Positions 46,825-54,129 of a stretch of 55,005 bases of DNA are shown here, piece after piece. The position numbers and the translations under genes were made by a program. This DNA is from Flavobacteriaceae bacterium. GTDB lineage: Bacteria > Bacteroidota > Bacteroidia > Flavobacteriales > Flavobacteriaceae. Within the stretch, counting starts at the first letter, position 1. Each line of letters opens with the position of its first letter. Under the pieces are notes generated by a model that had not been told where the DNA came from, made no database searches, and saw only the letters and a program-made list of their open reading frames with translations. The stretch is from assembly GCA_002721175.1 (NCBI GenBank), contig PBJR01000019.1, positions 15,067 through 70,071 of the forward strand. The letters are read 5' to 3'.

Positions 46825-46832
46825 ACTTTTAT

Positions 46833-47966
46833 TTATTTATTAATTGCATTACAACCTGCCATCGTTGTAATTTTCACAACTTCGGTAGGAGGTATATTTT
46901 TATTACGTTTTACTAGTTCTGTTACCATTTTTTGTGTTAGTTTCACAAATGTATCTTCCAATGCAGTATTTTCTTGCAAAGCTGCAGGTCTTCCAAAATC
47001 ACCTGATTCTCTCAAGCTTTGTACTAATGGAACTTCACCTAAAAAAGCTACATCTAAATCAAAGGCTAGATTTTTTGCGCCTTGTTGTCCAAAGATATAA
47101 TATTTACTGTTAGGAAGTTCATCTGGGATAAAATATGCCATATTCTCTACAATCCCCAAAACAGGTACATTAATACTCTCTTGGTTAAACATTGCCACTC
47201 CTTTTCTTGCATCGGCAAGTGCAACGTTTTGAGGAGTACTTACAACGATAGCGCCTGTAATAGGTAAAGCCTGAACTGTGCTTAGGTGTATGTCTCCTGT
47301 TCCGGGAGGTAAATCAACAAGTAAAAAATCTAAAACTCCCCAATCTACATCAAAAATCATCTGACTAAGAGCCTTTGCTGCCATTGGGCCACGCCAAATT
47401 ACAGCCTGGTTTGGTTTAGTAAAGAAACCTATAGATAATATTTTTACACCGTAGTTTTCTACTGGCTTCATCTTGGAAGAATTACCAACCTTTACAGACA
47501 AAGGCTTTTGATCTGTAACGTCAAACATAATTGGTATTGACGGCCCATAAATATCAGCATCTAAAACCCCGACATTAAATCCCATTTTTGAGAGTGTTAC
47601 AGCAATATTTGAGGTAATTGTAGATTTTCCAACCCCACCCTTACCAGATGCAACGGCAATAATATTCTTTACTCCAGGAATTTTTTTGCCTTTGATTTGA
47701 GGCTTTTCTAACTTCGCTTTTTCTAAATTAAAATTCACTTTTATTTTGGCTTTGGAATAAATCAAATTGTGAATAGCTTTCTTGATTTCAGCCTCAGTGC
47801 GTTTACGAGCCTGAAGAGCTGGGTTGCTTGTGGATATATCAATAATAACCTCATCTCCAAAAATAACAATGTTTTGAATTGAATTATTTTCAACTATGCT
47901 TTTACTCTCGCCAGCAATTTTAATTGACTCAATGGCTGAAATAATATCGTTTTTTTTAATTTTCAA
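46833..47966 (-). CDS. mrp: Mrp/NBP35-family Fe-S cluster carrier ATPase
   Basis: A protein of about 377 residues with an N-terminal MIP18/DUF59 domain (1-90) and a deviant Walker A SGKGGVGKS (108-116), followed by GVLDADIYGPS and LVDLPPGTGD. It loads Fe-S clusters on target proteins. The open frame extends to 48047, but that part overlaps the upstream gene and contains a TATATTTG promoter (47995-48002). Flavobacterial Mrp proteins begin near (M)KxxxxxILxALE; here that is TTG-AAA-ATT (residues LKIKKNDIISAIE). I therefore set the start at TTG 47966. Confidence 0.92.
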   Translation of the reverse strand: MKIKKNDIISAIESIKIAGESKSIVENNSIQNIVIFGDEVIIDISTSNPALQARKRTEAEIKKAIHNLIYSKAKIKVNFNLEKAKLEKPQIKGKKIPGVKNIIAVASGKGGVGKSTITSNIAVTLSKMGFNVGVLDADIYGPSIPIMFDVTDQKPLSVKVGNSSKMKPVENYGVKILSIGFFTKPNQAVIWRGPMAAKALSQMIFDVDWGVLDFLLVDLPPGTGDIHLSTVQALPITGAIVVSTPQNVALADARKGVAMFNQESINVPVLGIVENMAYFIPDELPNSKYYIFGQQGAKNLAFDLDVAFLGEVPLVQSLRESGDFGRPAALQENTALEDTFVKLTQKMVTELVKRNKNIPPTEVVKITTMAGCNAINK

Positions 47967-47994
47967 TGAATTGCAATAAACGTTGTACGATTTA

Positions 47995-48002
47995 CAAATA
48001 TA
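47995..48002 (-). promoter_or_regulatory. -7 promoter box for mrp-nifU-FNR-ferredoxin
   Basis: TATATTTG on the - strand (complement of CAAATATA), about 30 nt before the TTG start of mrp and just after the stop of the alkyltransferase-like gene. It would drive the whole Fe-S group. Confidence 0.55.
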
Positions 48003-48022
48003 CGCTTGATTTAATAAAAAAA

Positions 48023-48343
48023 CTAGATTTCCTTTGAAGGATCCCAAAAAACAGTTTCAAAATTTTGAATCTGATCATTTGCGATAATTATTCCCTCATT
48101 TTCGAGAAGCTGCTGCATTAAGTTACATCCTCCAAAGTGATGCTTTCCTGTTAAATATCCATTACGATTAACAACACGGTGTGATGGAATATTTTTGGTA
48201 TGAGAAGCTACCATTGCATATCCAACGGTTCTAGCACTTTTAGCTGCGCCCAAATACTTAGCAATACTACCGTAGGTAGTGACTCTCCCATATGGAATTT
48301 GAACTACAATTTGATAACATCTTTCAAAAAAATTTTCTTTCAA
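48023..48343 (-). CDS. Alkyltransferase-like protein (MGMT fold, catalytic Cys replaced by Ser)
   Basis: A 106-residue protein of the O6-alkylguanine-DNA alkyltransferase fold. The helix-turn-helix segment IPYGRVTTYGSIAKYLG and KSARTVGYAMVAS with the Arg finger are present. The active-site motif that is PCHRV in true alkyltransferases reads PSHRV (53-57), so it cannot accept an alkyl group on Cys. Such ATL proteins bind O6-alkylguanine and channel it to nucleotide excision repair. HHFGG near 75 replaces the usual tail. The start is TTG, three bases after trmB's stop: the frame is closed by that stop and no other start fits. Confidence 0.88.
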   Translation of the reverse strand: MKENFFERCYQIVVQIPYGRVTTYGSIAKYLGAAKSARTVGYAMVASHTKNIPSHRVVNRNGYLTGKHHFGGCNLMQQLLENEGIIIANDQIQNFETVFWDPSKEI

Positions 48344-48346
48344 AAT

Positions 48347-49021
48347 TTATTTAAATTTAAATTTCAAATATGTGATTGGTTTACCTTGGTCTAAATAAAT
48401 TTTTTCATAGAATGTTTTAATATTTGTAACTTCAGATGGACTACCCGCCTGTTTGTAAATATCGTTATTTGAATATTGAATTTCATCTTCCATTGCATGT
48501 AATATTCCAATGGTATAACCATGTAAAAACCCGCTATCGGTTTTTAAATGCACTACCCCCTGTTTTTTTAAAATACACTTGTACTTTTTTAAAAAAGTCA
48601 TGTTTGTTAGTCTGTGTTTAGTTCTCTTATATTTTATTTGAGGATCCGGAAAAGTAATCCAAATTTCATCTACTTCATTTCTTCCAAAAACCTTATCAAT
48701 AAGTTCGACTTGTGTTCTAATAAACACCACATTATCAAGTTTTTCGTTTTCAACAATCTTAGCGCCTTTCCAAAAACGAGCCCCTTTAATATCAATTCCT
48801 ATATAATTTCGATTTGGGTTACTTTTGGCTAAACCAACAGTATACTCACCTTTTCCACAACCAACTTCAACAATTATTGGGTTATTATTTTTGAAAAACC
48901 TTGAATTCCAATTATATTTTAATGGAAATTTACAATCTATCAATTCCTCTCTGGATGGCTGAAGAACATGTGGGAATATTTCATTTTCTTTAAATCTTAT
49001 TAATTTATTTTTACTACCCAA
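48347..49021 (-). CDS. trmB: tRNA (guanine-N7-)-methyltransferase
   Basis: A 224-residue SAM-dependent enzyme that makes m7G46 in tRNA. The SAM-binding strand is IIVEVGCGKGEYTVGLA, followed by NYIGIDIKGARFWKGA. The TrmB signature IWITFPDPQIKYKRTKHRL contains the catalytic Asp and the tRNA-binding basic residues. The length is normal. The N-terminus GSKNKLIRFKENEIFPHVLQ matches the family only if translation begins at the TTG of 49021; the upstream frame is closed by a stop 15 nt earlier and contains no ATG. It is followed by the ATL gene after 3 nt. Confidence 0.93.
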   Translation of the reverse strand: MGSKNKLIRFKENEIFPHVLQPSREELIDCKFPLKYNWNSRFFKNNNPIIVEVGCGKGEYTVGLAKSNPNRNYIGIDIKGARFWKGAKIVENEKLDNVVFIRTQVELIDKVFGRNEVDEIWITFPDPQIKYKRTKHRLTNMTFLKKYKCILKKQGVVHLKTDSGFLHGYTIGILHAMEDEIQYSNNDIYKQAGSPSEVTNIKTFYEKIYLDQGKPITYLKFKFK

Positions 49022-49048
49022 TGATATACAGATATTTTAATTAGAATA

Positions 49049-50104
49049 TTAATTTACGATAAATTTTTTCAGAGTAAATGAAAACTCACTGCCAATTCCG
49101 TATTTGCTTTCGACAAATATTTTTTCATCATGAGCATCTATTATGTGTTTAACAATTGAAAGTCCTAAACCAGACCCGCCCTCACTTCTAGCTCCACTTT
49201 TATCAACCCTGTAAAATCTTTCAAAAATTCTTGGAATATGTTCTTCTTCAATACCTTCTCCGTTGTCTGAAATTTTTACTAGTATTTTCTCTTCGCCTGT
49301 GTTCACAATATCAACTTCAGTCGTTCCATTTTTATGACCGTATTTAATCGAATTAACAATTAAATTTGTGATAAGCTGCTGAATTCTCTCTTTATCAGCA
49401 AATACCTCAGAAATATTTTCAGACTTTTCCTTAAAAACTAATGATATATTCTTTTTTTTTGCTTTCATATCAAGATCTTCAAAAATACTTGAAATTAATT
49501 CAAAAATATCAAAGTTCGATTTATTTAACTTTGACTCTCCAAATTCAATCTTTGTAATCATGTCAAGATCCCTTACTATATAAATTAATCTATCTACCCC
49601 TTTGTCAGCCCTTTTTAAATATTTTTTTAGAACCTCAGGATCACTCAATGCGCCATCCAATAATGTAGAAATATAACCTTGAATAGTAAATAATGGAGTC
49701 TTTAGCTCGTGTGCAACATTTCCTACAAACTCTTTTCTAAATTCTTCACGGTCTTTTAATGATTGTACTTGTTTCTTTTTTAGGCTTATATACTTACTTA
49801 TTTCGTTTGTCAATAAATCCATATCCTCTGAACTAAGTAGCTTGTCTACTGCTGATTTATTTGACTCTAAAGTCAATATGTCATTATATATTTTTTCTGT
49901 TCTTTTGAACATGTATTTCTTTGAGCGAAAATGAAAAATAAAAAAAATAACTAAAAAATTTAGTAAGAAAGAAAAGATTAACGACTTGGCATCAAGCAAA
50001 TCAAATAAATACAAAAAAATACTAAAAAATAGCATTAAAACCAGTGAAGTTAATAAGGCTGTTAGTGCGCTAAAAATATAGGCTTTGTTTTTATAAGAGC
50101 TCAT
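49049..50104 (-). CDS. PhoR-like sensor histidine kinase
   Basis: A 351-residue inner-membrane kinase. Two hydrophobic helices (about 9-36 and 40-60) are separated by a loop of only a few residues, so there is no periplasmic sensor domain. The H-box is FVGNVAHELKTPL with phospho-acceptor His132. The ATPase motifs are the N-box NLIVNSIKYG, G1 DNGEGI, F-box RIFERFYRVD and G2 GSGLGLSIVKHII. Its ATG overlaps the stop of the response regulator by one base (TAATG). The pair resembles PhoBR-type systems, but the signal is unknown and phosphate genes are not near. Confidence 0.92.
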   Translation of the reverse strand: MSSYKNKAYIFSALTALLTSLVLMLFFSIFLYLFDLLDAKSLIFSFLLNFLVIFFIFHFRSKKYMFKRTEKIYNDILTLESNKSAVDKLLSSEDMDLLTNEISKYISLKKKQVQSLKDREEFRKEFVGNVAHELKTPLFTIQGYISTLLDGALSDPEVLKKYLKRADKGVDRLIYIVRDLDMITKIEFGESKLNKSNFDIFELISSIFEDLDMKAKKKNISLVFKEKSENISEVFADKERIQQLITNLIVNSIKYGHKNGTTEVDIVNTGEEKILVKISDNGEGIEEEHIPRIFERFYRVDKSGARSEGGSGLGLSIVKHIIDAHDEKIFVESKYGIGSEFSFTLKKFIVN

Positions 50105-50778
50105 TAGTCATTAAACTTATACCCCACCCCTTTTAAAGTCGTTAATTTATCATTACCAATTTTACTGCGAAGTTTTCGAATATGTACATCTATAGTTCGA
50201 CCACCAACAATAACATCTTCACCCCAAATTTTAGTCAAAATTTCTTTTCTCTTAAAAACTTTACCAGGCTTAGAAGTCAGTAAACATAACAGTTCAAATT
50301 CTTTTCTTGGTAAAATGATGTCTTTACCATGGTGAATTATTTTATATAATTCTTTATCAATTGTGAGTCCTTTAAGTTGTATTAATTCATCTTTAATTTT
50401 CGATTGATCGCTAATTTTGCGCCTTAATAGTGACTTTACTTTACTAATTAAAACCTTAGGTTTAATAGGCTTGGAGATATAATCATCAGCCCCAGCTTCA
50501 AGGCCAGCAACTAATGAATAATCCTCACTGCGTGCAGTCAAGAAAGTTATGATTGTCTCTTCAAGCTCTGGAATTTTTCTTATTTTTTCACATGCCTCAA
50601 TTCCATCCATTTCAGGCATCATGACATCTAAAATTATTAGCTCTGGTTTTTCTTTCTTAGCTTTTTTAATTGCCTTTTGACCGTTAGTAGCAGTTAATAC
50701 TGAATAGCCCTCAGATTTTAAGTTGTAACTCAATATTTCAAGAATATCAGGCTCGTCATCAACAATCAGTATCTTAAT
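50104..50778 (-). CDS. OmpR/PhoB-family response regulator
   Basis: The receiver domain has phospho-acceptor Asp51 (ELIILDVMMPEMDG), Thr in FLTARSED and Lys in YISKPIKPK. The DNA-binding winged helix covers about 130-222 (PRKEFELLCLL; GGRTIDVHIRKLR). From the first standard start codon (TTG at 50733) it would lack the acidic pocket. The same frame upstream reads IKILIVDDEPDILEI, exactly the expected N-terminus with Asp7 and Asp8, but contains no ATG, GTG or TTG. I extend to the ATT at 50778 (224 residues) as the most likely start. It is paired with the histidine kinase downstream. Confidence 0.82.
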   Translation of the reverse strand: MKILIVDDEPDILEILSYNLKSEGYSVLTATNGQKAIKKAKKEKPELIILDVMMPEMDGIEACEKIRKIPELEETIITFLTARSEDYSLVAGLEAGADDYISKPIKPKVLISKVKSLLRRKISDQSKIKDELIQLKGLTIDKELYKIIHHGKDIILPRKEFELLCLLTSKPGKVFKRKEILTKIWGEDVIVGGRTIDVHIRKLRSKIGNDKLTTLKGVGYKFND

Positions 50779-50958
50779 ATTTTTATTTATAACTAAAATA
50801 ATTTTGCTATAATAAATTTATAATTTTAAATTGAGAAAACAATAAATTTTGGAACTACTTCCTCAAACAAATTGAAAATTAAAAATTATTTAACTAAAAA
50901 TTTTCATTTTGTTAAATATTTGAACACAAAAAAAATAAAGATTAAAAATCAAAAAGTC

Positions 50959-50966
50959 TATCTTTG
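50959..50966 (+). promoter_or_regulatory. -7 promoter box for the lamin-tail T9SS gene
   Basis: TATCTTTG fits TAnnTTTG and lies 25 nt before the ATG at 50991. The 50779-50990 gap holds this box and otherwise only AT-rich sequence between the divergent two-component and T9SS genes. Confidence 0.5.
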
Positions 50967-50990
50967 ATTAATCAATAAAAATAATAGCTA

Positions 50991-53072
50991 ATGAAACACT
51001 TCTACTCAATTATAATAACAGCCCTTTTCTCCTGCATTGCTTACAGTCAAGTAACTGAACTTTACATTAGTAAATATGGTGAGGGAAGTTCTAACCATAA
51101 ATTCTTAGAAATTTATAATGGGACAAATGCAGATATTGATTTATCTAATTATTCTGTATCATCATGCAGTAATGGTTGTAACACAACTGGTGAATTTGAT
51201 TACCCAGATAATATAATATTTGCCGCAGGTACAATTATACAAAGTGGTGATGTTTATGTTATTACTCACGGGTCTGCTGATCCATCAATACACTCAGACC
51301 AAACCTTCACTTACTTATCAAATGGTGATGATTTTATGGCACTTACACTGGCAGGTGCTACAGCAAGCGACTATACAATTATTGATGCCCTTGGTGATAT
51401 GGGTCCTGATCCTGGTAATGGATGGGAAGTTGCAGGAATTTCGAATGGTACTCAAAATCACACATTGACAAGAAAATCGACTGTATGTGGCCCAAATCCA
51501 ACTCCGCTCGCATCATTTGGTACCAATTCTGAGGATTCTGAATGGATAGTAGGAGAGAGCAATTCAGGATGGGACACAGTAGGCTCGTATGATGGCTGTG
51601 TTTCTGGTCCAATATTGACTATTACTTCCCCATCAAATAATCAAGAGTTTGAGTCTGGCACAACTTCAGTCATTGTTTCTGTTTCTGTAGCAAACTTCAA
51701 CATAGGTGAATTAAATTCAGGTGCGGATGGACATATCCATTGGACAATAAATAATCAAGAACAGCCGATGAAATATGATACTCTTGATGAAACAATCAAT
51801 GTAGCTGATGGCGAAAGCTACTCCATTTATATGGAATTAGTTGATGATAGCCACCAAGCCATCAGCCCTGCAGTTAATCAAACTGTTTCTTTTGAAGTAA
51901 ATTTTCCATGTGATCTTTACATAGATACTATCAATTCGTCATGTGACTCGAATACAGCTGAAAACTCTGACACCTACTCCACTTCGCTGAGCTTTACTGG
52001 CGGAGGTACAACGTCATATGTAATCGATACTGGAGGTGTGGGAACTATTGAGGGAGATGACCCTTCTGTAACTCCAGAAGGGGTTATTATAATTAGTGGC
52101 GTTCCAGAAAATACAGATTATGTTGTAAGTTTTACTGGGGATCCGAGCAACAGCTCGTGTAATTTTATAAGATCAATAAGCAGTCCAAACTGTAATCCAT
52201 CAATAGCTTTACCTTATAATGATCCATTCGATTACCCTGATGGTTCATTAACCTCTTATCCAAATTGGAATAACTTTTCAGGAAATGAGGGAGATCTTTT
52301 AGTAACAAATGGTCAAGCGATCGTTCAACACGGAACCCCAAGTGAAGATGCTGGGGTAACTTTTGATCCAGTTGAGGGCGTCATATATTATGCTTTTGAT
52401 TTCTCAGTAAATGATCCTGGAAATCCTATATCTGGAAGCGATTTCGAATATTTTGCACTTTTTAAAGACGATGGCTTTAATTACAGAGCAAGGATAGATA
52501 TTGTAAGTGCTAATGATGCAGCAAGCGACTTCACTGTGGGTATTTCCACAAAAAATGGTACTGCAGATGTTATTTGGCCTGGGGACTTAGACTTTGAAAC
52601 CACATACAGAGCTACAGTAAAATATGATCAAGCTCAAAATACCACACAGCTATGGATCAATGCTGATGGTGAGACAGATCCATCAATTTATGGTAATGAT
52701 GAGGATGATCCAGGAACTACAATTACCCAATTTGGTCTTAGACAGTCTGACTCTTCAGCAAATGAAGGTATTTTAATAGACAACTTAACTATCACGCAAA
52801 CATTCAATGAAACTCTGAATAATAATGAGTTTTCTGATTTAGATTATTCTTTTATTTTATTTCCAAATCCATCAGTTTCTGGAATAATTTCCATAAAATC
52901 AAACAAATTAGGTGAAATAAAATCTCAAGTTTTTGATTTACTTGGGAAAGAACTGATAAATACAAAAATTAAAAATCAAAAGTTGGATTTATCAGACCTT
53001 AGCAGTGGTATTTATATTATAAGGCTTACTCAGGGCAATCTGATGTGGTCAAAAAAGTTTATTAAACAATAA
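50991..53072 (+). CDS. Secreted lamin-tail-domain protein with T9SS sorting domain
   Basis: A 693-residue protein with a signal peptide (1-19, ending CIAYSQ). A lamin-tail domain (about 20-200) begins VTELYISKYGEGSSNHKFLE, with KFLEIYNGTNADIDLSNYSV typical of LTD strands. An Ig-like region (about 205-305) contains ADGHIHWTIN. A laminin-G/LamG-like lectin fold (about 405-605) ends ILIDNLTI. A type A T9SS domain follows (SFILFPNPSVSG, about 620-693). In flavobacteria such LTDs often precede nuclease domains, but none is present. It is likely surface-bound with an adhesive or substrate-binding role. Confidence 0.85.
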   Translation: MKHFYSIIITALFSCIAYSQVTELYISKYGEGSSNHKFLEIYNGTNADIDLSNYSVSSCSNGCNTTGEFDYPDNIIFAAGTIIQSGDVYVITHGSADPSIHSDQTFTYLSNGDDFMALTLAGATASDYTIIDALGDMGPDPGNGWEVAGISNGTQNHTLTRKSTVCGPNPTPLASFGTNSEDSEWIVGESNSGWDTVGSYDGCVSGPILTITSPSNNQEFESGTTSVIVSVSVANFNIGELNSGADGHIHWTINNQEQPMKYDTLDETINVADGESYSIYMELVDDSHQAISPAVNQTVSFEVNFPCDLYIDTINSSCDSNTAENSDTYSTSLSFTGGGTTSYVIDTGGVGTIEGDDPSVTPEGVIIISGVPENTDYVVSFTGDPSNSSCNFIRSISSPNCNPSIALPYNDPFDYPDGSLTSYPNWNNFSGNEGDLLVTNGQAIVQHGTPSEDAGVTFDPVEGVIYYAFDFSVNDPGNPISGSDFEYFALFKDDGFNYRARIDIVSANDAASDFTVGISTKNGTADVIWPGDLDFETTYRATVKYDQAQNTTQLWINADGETDPSIYGNDEDDPGTTITQFGLRQSDSSANEGILIDNLTITQTFNETLNNNEFSDLDYSFILFPNPSVSGIISIKSNKLGEIKSQVFDLLGKELINTKIKNQKLDLSDLSSGIYIIRLTQGNLMWSKKFIKQ

Positions 53073-53090
53073 TTATTTACTCAAAATAAA

Positions 53091-53127
53091 AAAAAGAGCG
53101 TTATTTTGATAATGCTCTTTTTTTTAT
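53091..53127 (+). terminator. Rho-independent terminator after the lamin-tail gene
   Basis: The stem AAAGAGCGTTAT/ATAATGCTCTTT (one G-T pair, 12 bp, loop TTTG) is followed by a run of T that continues to 53125. It starts about 20 nt after the stop at 53072. Confidence 0.82.
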
Positions 53128-53132
53128 TTTTG
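53125..53132 (+). promoter_or_regulatory. -7 promoter box for the LuxE-like gene
   Basis: TATTTTTG fits TAnnTTTG, directly abutting the T-run of the upstream terminator and 18 nt before the ATG at 53150. A TTTG in the terminator loop (53105-53108) is 16 nt upstream and could act as the -33 element. Confidence 0.45.
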
Positions 53133-53149
53133 CAACTGTAATTAGTTCT

Positions 53150-54127
53150 ATGGATTTAAAATCAATATTTAATCTTAATTCGGAAAAAAAATTTAGTGAT
53201 TTAGCTATTGAAATTTTTCATATTCAATTTGAAAATAACCCTGTCTATCGTTCCTTTTGTGACTTATTAAATATAAATTCAAGTGATGTTCAAAAAATTG
53301 AAGAAATTCCTTTTCTACCAATTAATTTTTTTAAAACGCATACTGTAAAATCAACAAAAAAGAAAATTAAAAAAACCTTTCTAAGTAGTGGAACTACAAA
53401 CAAAAACGCTAGCAAACACTATTTAACGAATCCCAAAATATATAGAAAAAGCTTTAGAAAATGTTTTGAATTTTTTTATGGTCCAATCAAAGACTATGTT
53501 ATACTCGCTTTACTTCCCTCATACTTAGAACGCAATGGTTCATCGCTAGTTTATATGGTAAATGATATGATAGTTAGATCAAAAAAACCACAGAGCGGAT
53601 TTTATTTAAATAACTTAAAAGAGCTAAAAGACACGATCCAAGAGCTAGATCAGAGTGGGCAAAAAACTATTTTAATTGGTGTTTCATTTGCTCTCTTAGA
53701 TCTAATTGAATTTCACCAATTTAACTTAAAAAACACCATAATTATGGAAACTGGTGGTATGAAAGGACAACGAAAAGAATTGATAAAAAGCGAGCTTCAC
53801 GAATATTTAAAAAAAGGCTTTGGTGTGCAAGCTATTCACAGTGAGTATGGGATGACAGAAATATTATCGCAAGCATACTCCAAAAATAACGGACTTTTTA
53901 AAACACCGCCTTGGATGAAAATCTTAATTAGAGATACTGAAGACGCATTGTCTATTTTACCGATTGAAAAATCAGGAGGAATCAACATAATTGATTTAGC
54001 AAATATAGACTCCTGTGCTTTTATTGCAACACAAGATTTGGGAATGATTCATAAGAATGGTTATTTTGAGCTACTTGGGCGATTTGATCAATCTGAAGTT
54101 AGGGGCTGTAATTTAATGGTGGTTTAG
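53150..54127 (+). CDS. LuxE/acyl-protein synthetase-like adenylate-forming protein
   Basis: A 325-residue protein. The AMP-binding P-loop is FLSSGTTNKNASKH (SSGTT 79-83), and IHSEYGMTEILSQAYS (about 225-240) is the A5-like motif of LuxE/PaaK-type adenylating enzymes. A later IATQDLGMI matches the A7 aspartate region. The short length and lack of a C-terminal subdomain resemble LuxE, which activates a fatty acid as acyl-AMP. There is no LuxC reductase or luciferase nearby, so bioluminescence is not implied. Flavobacterial relatives are annotated only as acyl transferase. It converges with tyrS with a 2-nt gap. Confidence 0.8.
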   Translation: MDLKSIFNLNSEKKFSDLAIEIFHIQFENNPVYRSFCDLLNINSSDVQKIEEIPFLPINFFKTHTVKSTKKKIKKTFLSSGTTNKNASKHYLTNPKIYRKSFRKCFEFFYGPIKDYVILALLPSYLERNGSSLVYMVNDMIVRSKKPQSGFYLNNLKELKDTIQELDQSGQKTILIGVSFALLDLIEFHQFNLKNTIIMETGGMKGQRKELIKSELHEYLKKGFGVQAIHSEYGMTEILSQAYSKNNGLFKTPPWMKILIRDTEDALSILPIEKSGGINIIDLANIDSCAFIATQDLGMIHKNGYFELLGRFDQSEVRGCNLMVV

Positions 54128-54129
54128 AT

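Noticed and set aside
46759-47100. A 113-codon frame on + across mrp and nifU
   Set aside because: Antisense to two conserved genes; no start context or family similarity.
53150-54127. A bioluminescence locus suggested by the LuxE-like gene
   Set aside because: No luxA, luxB, luxC or luxD-like gene is present in the flanking sequence.
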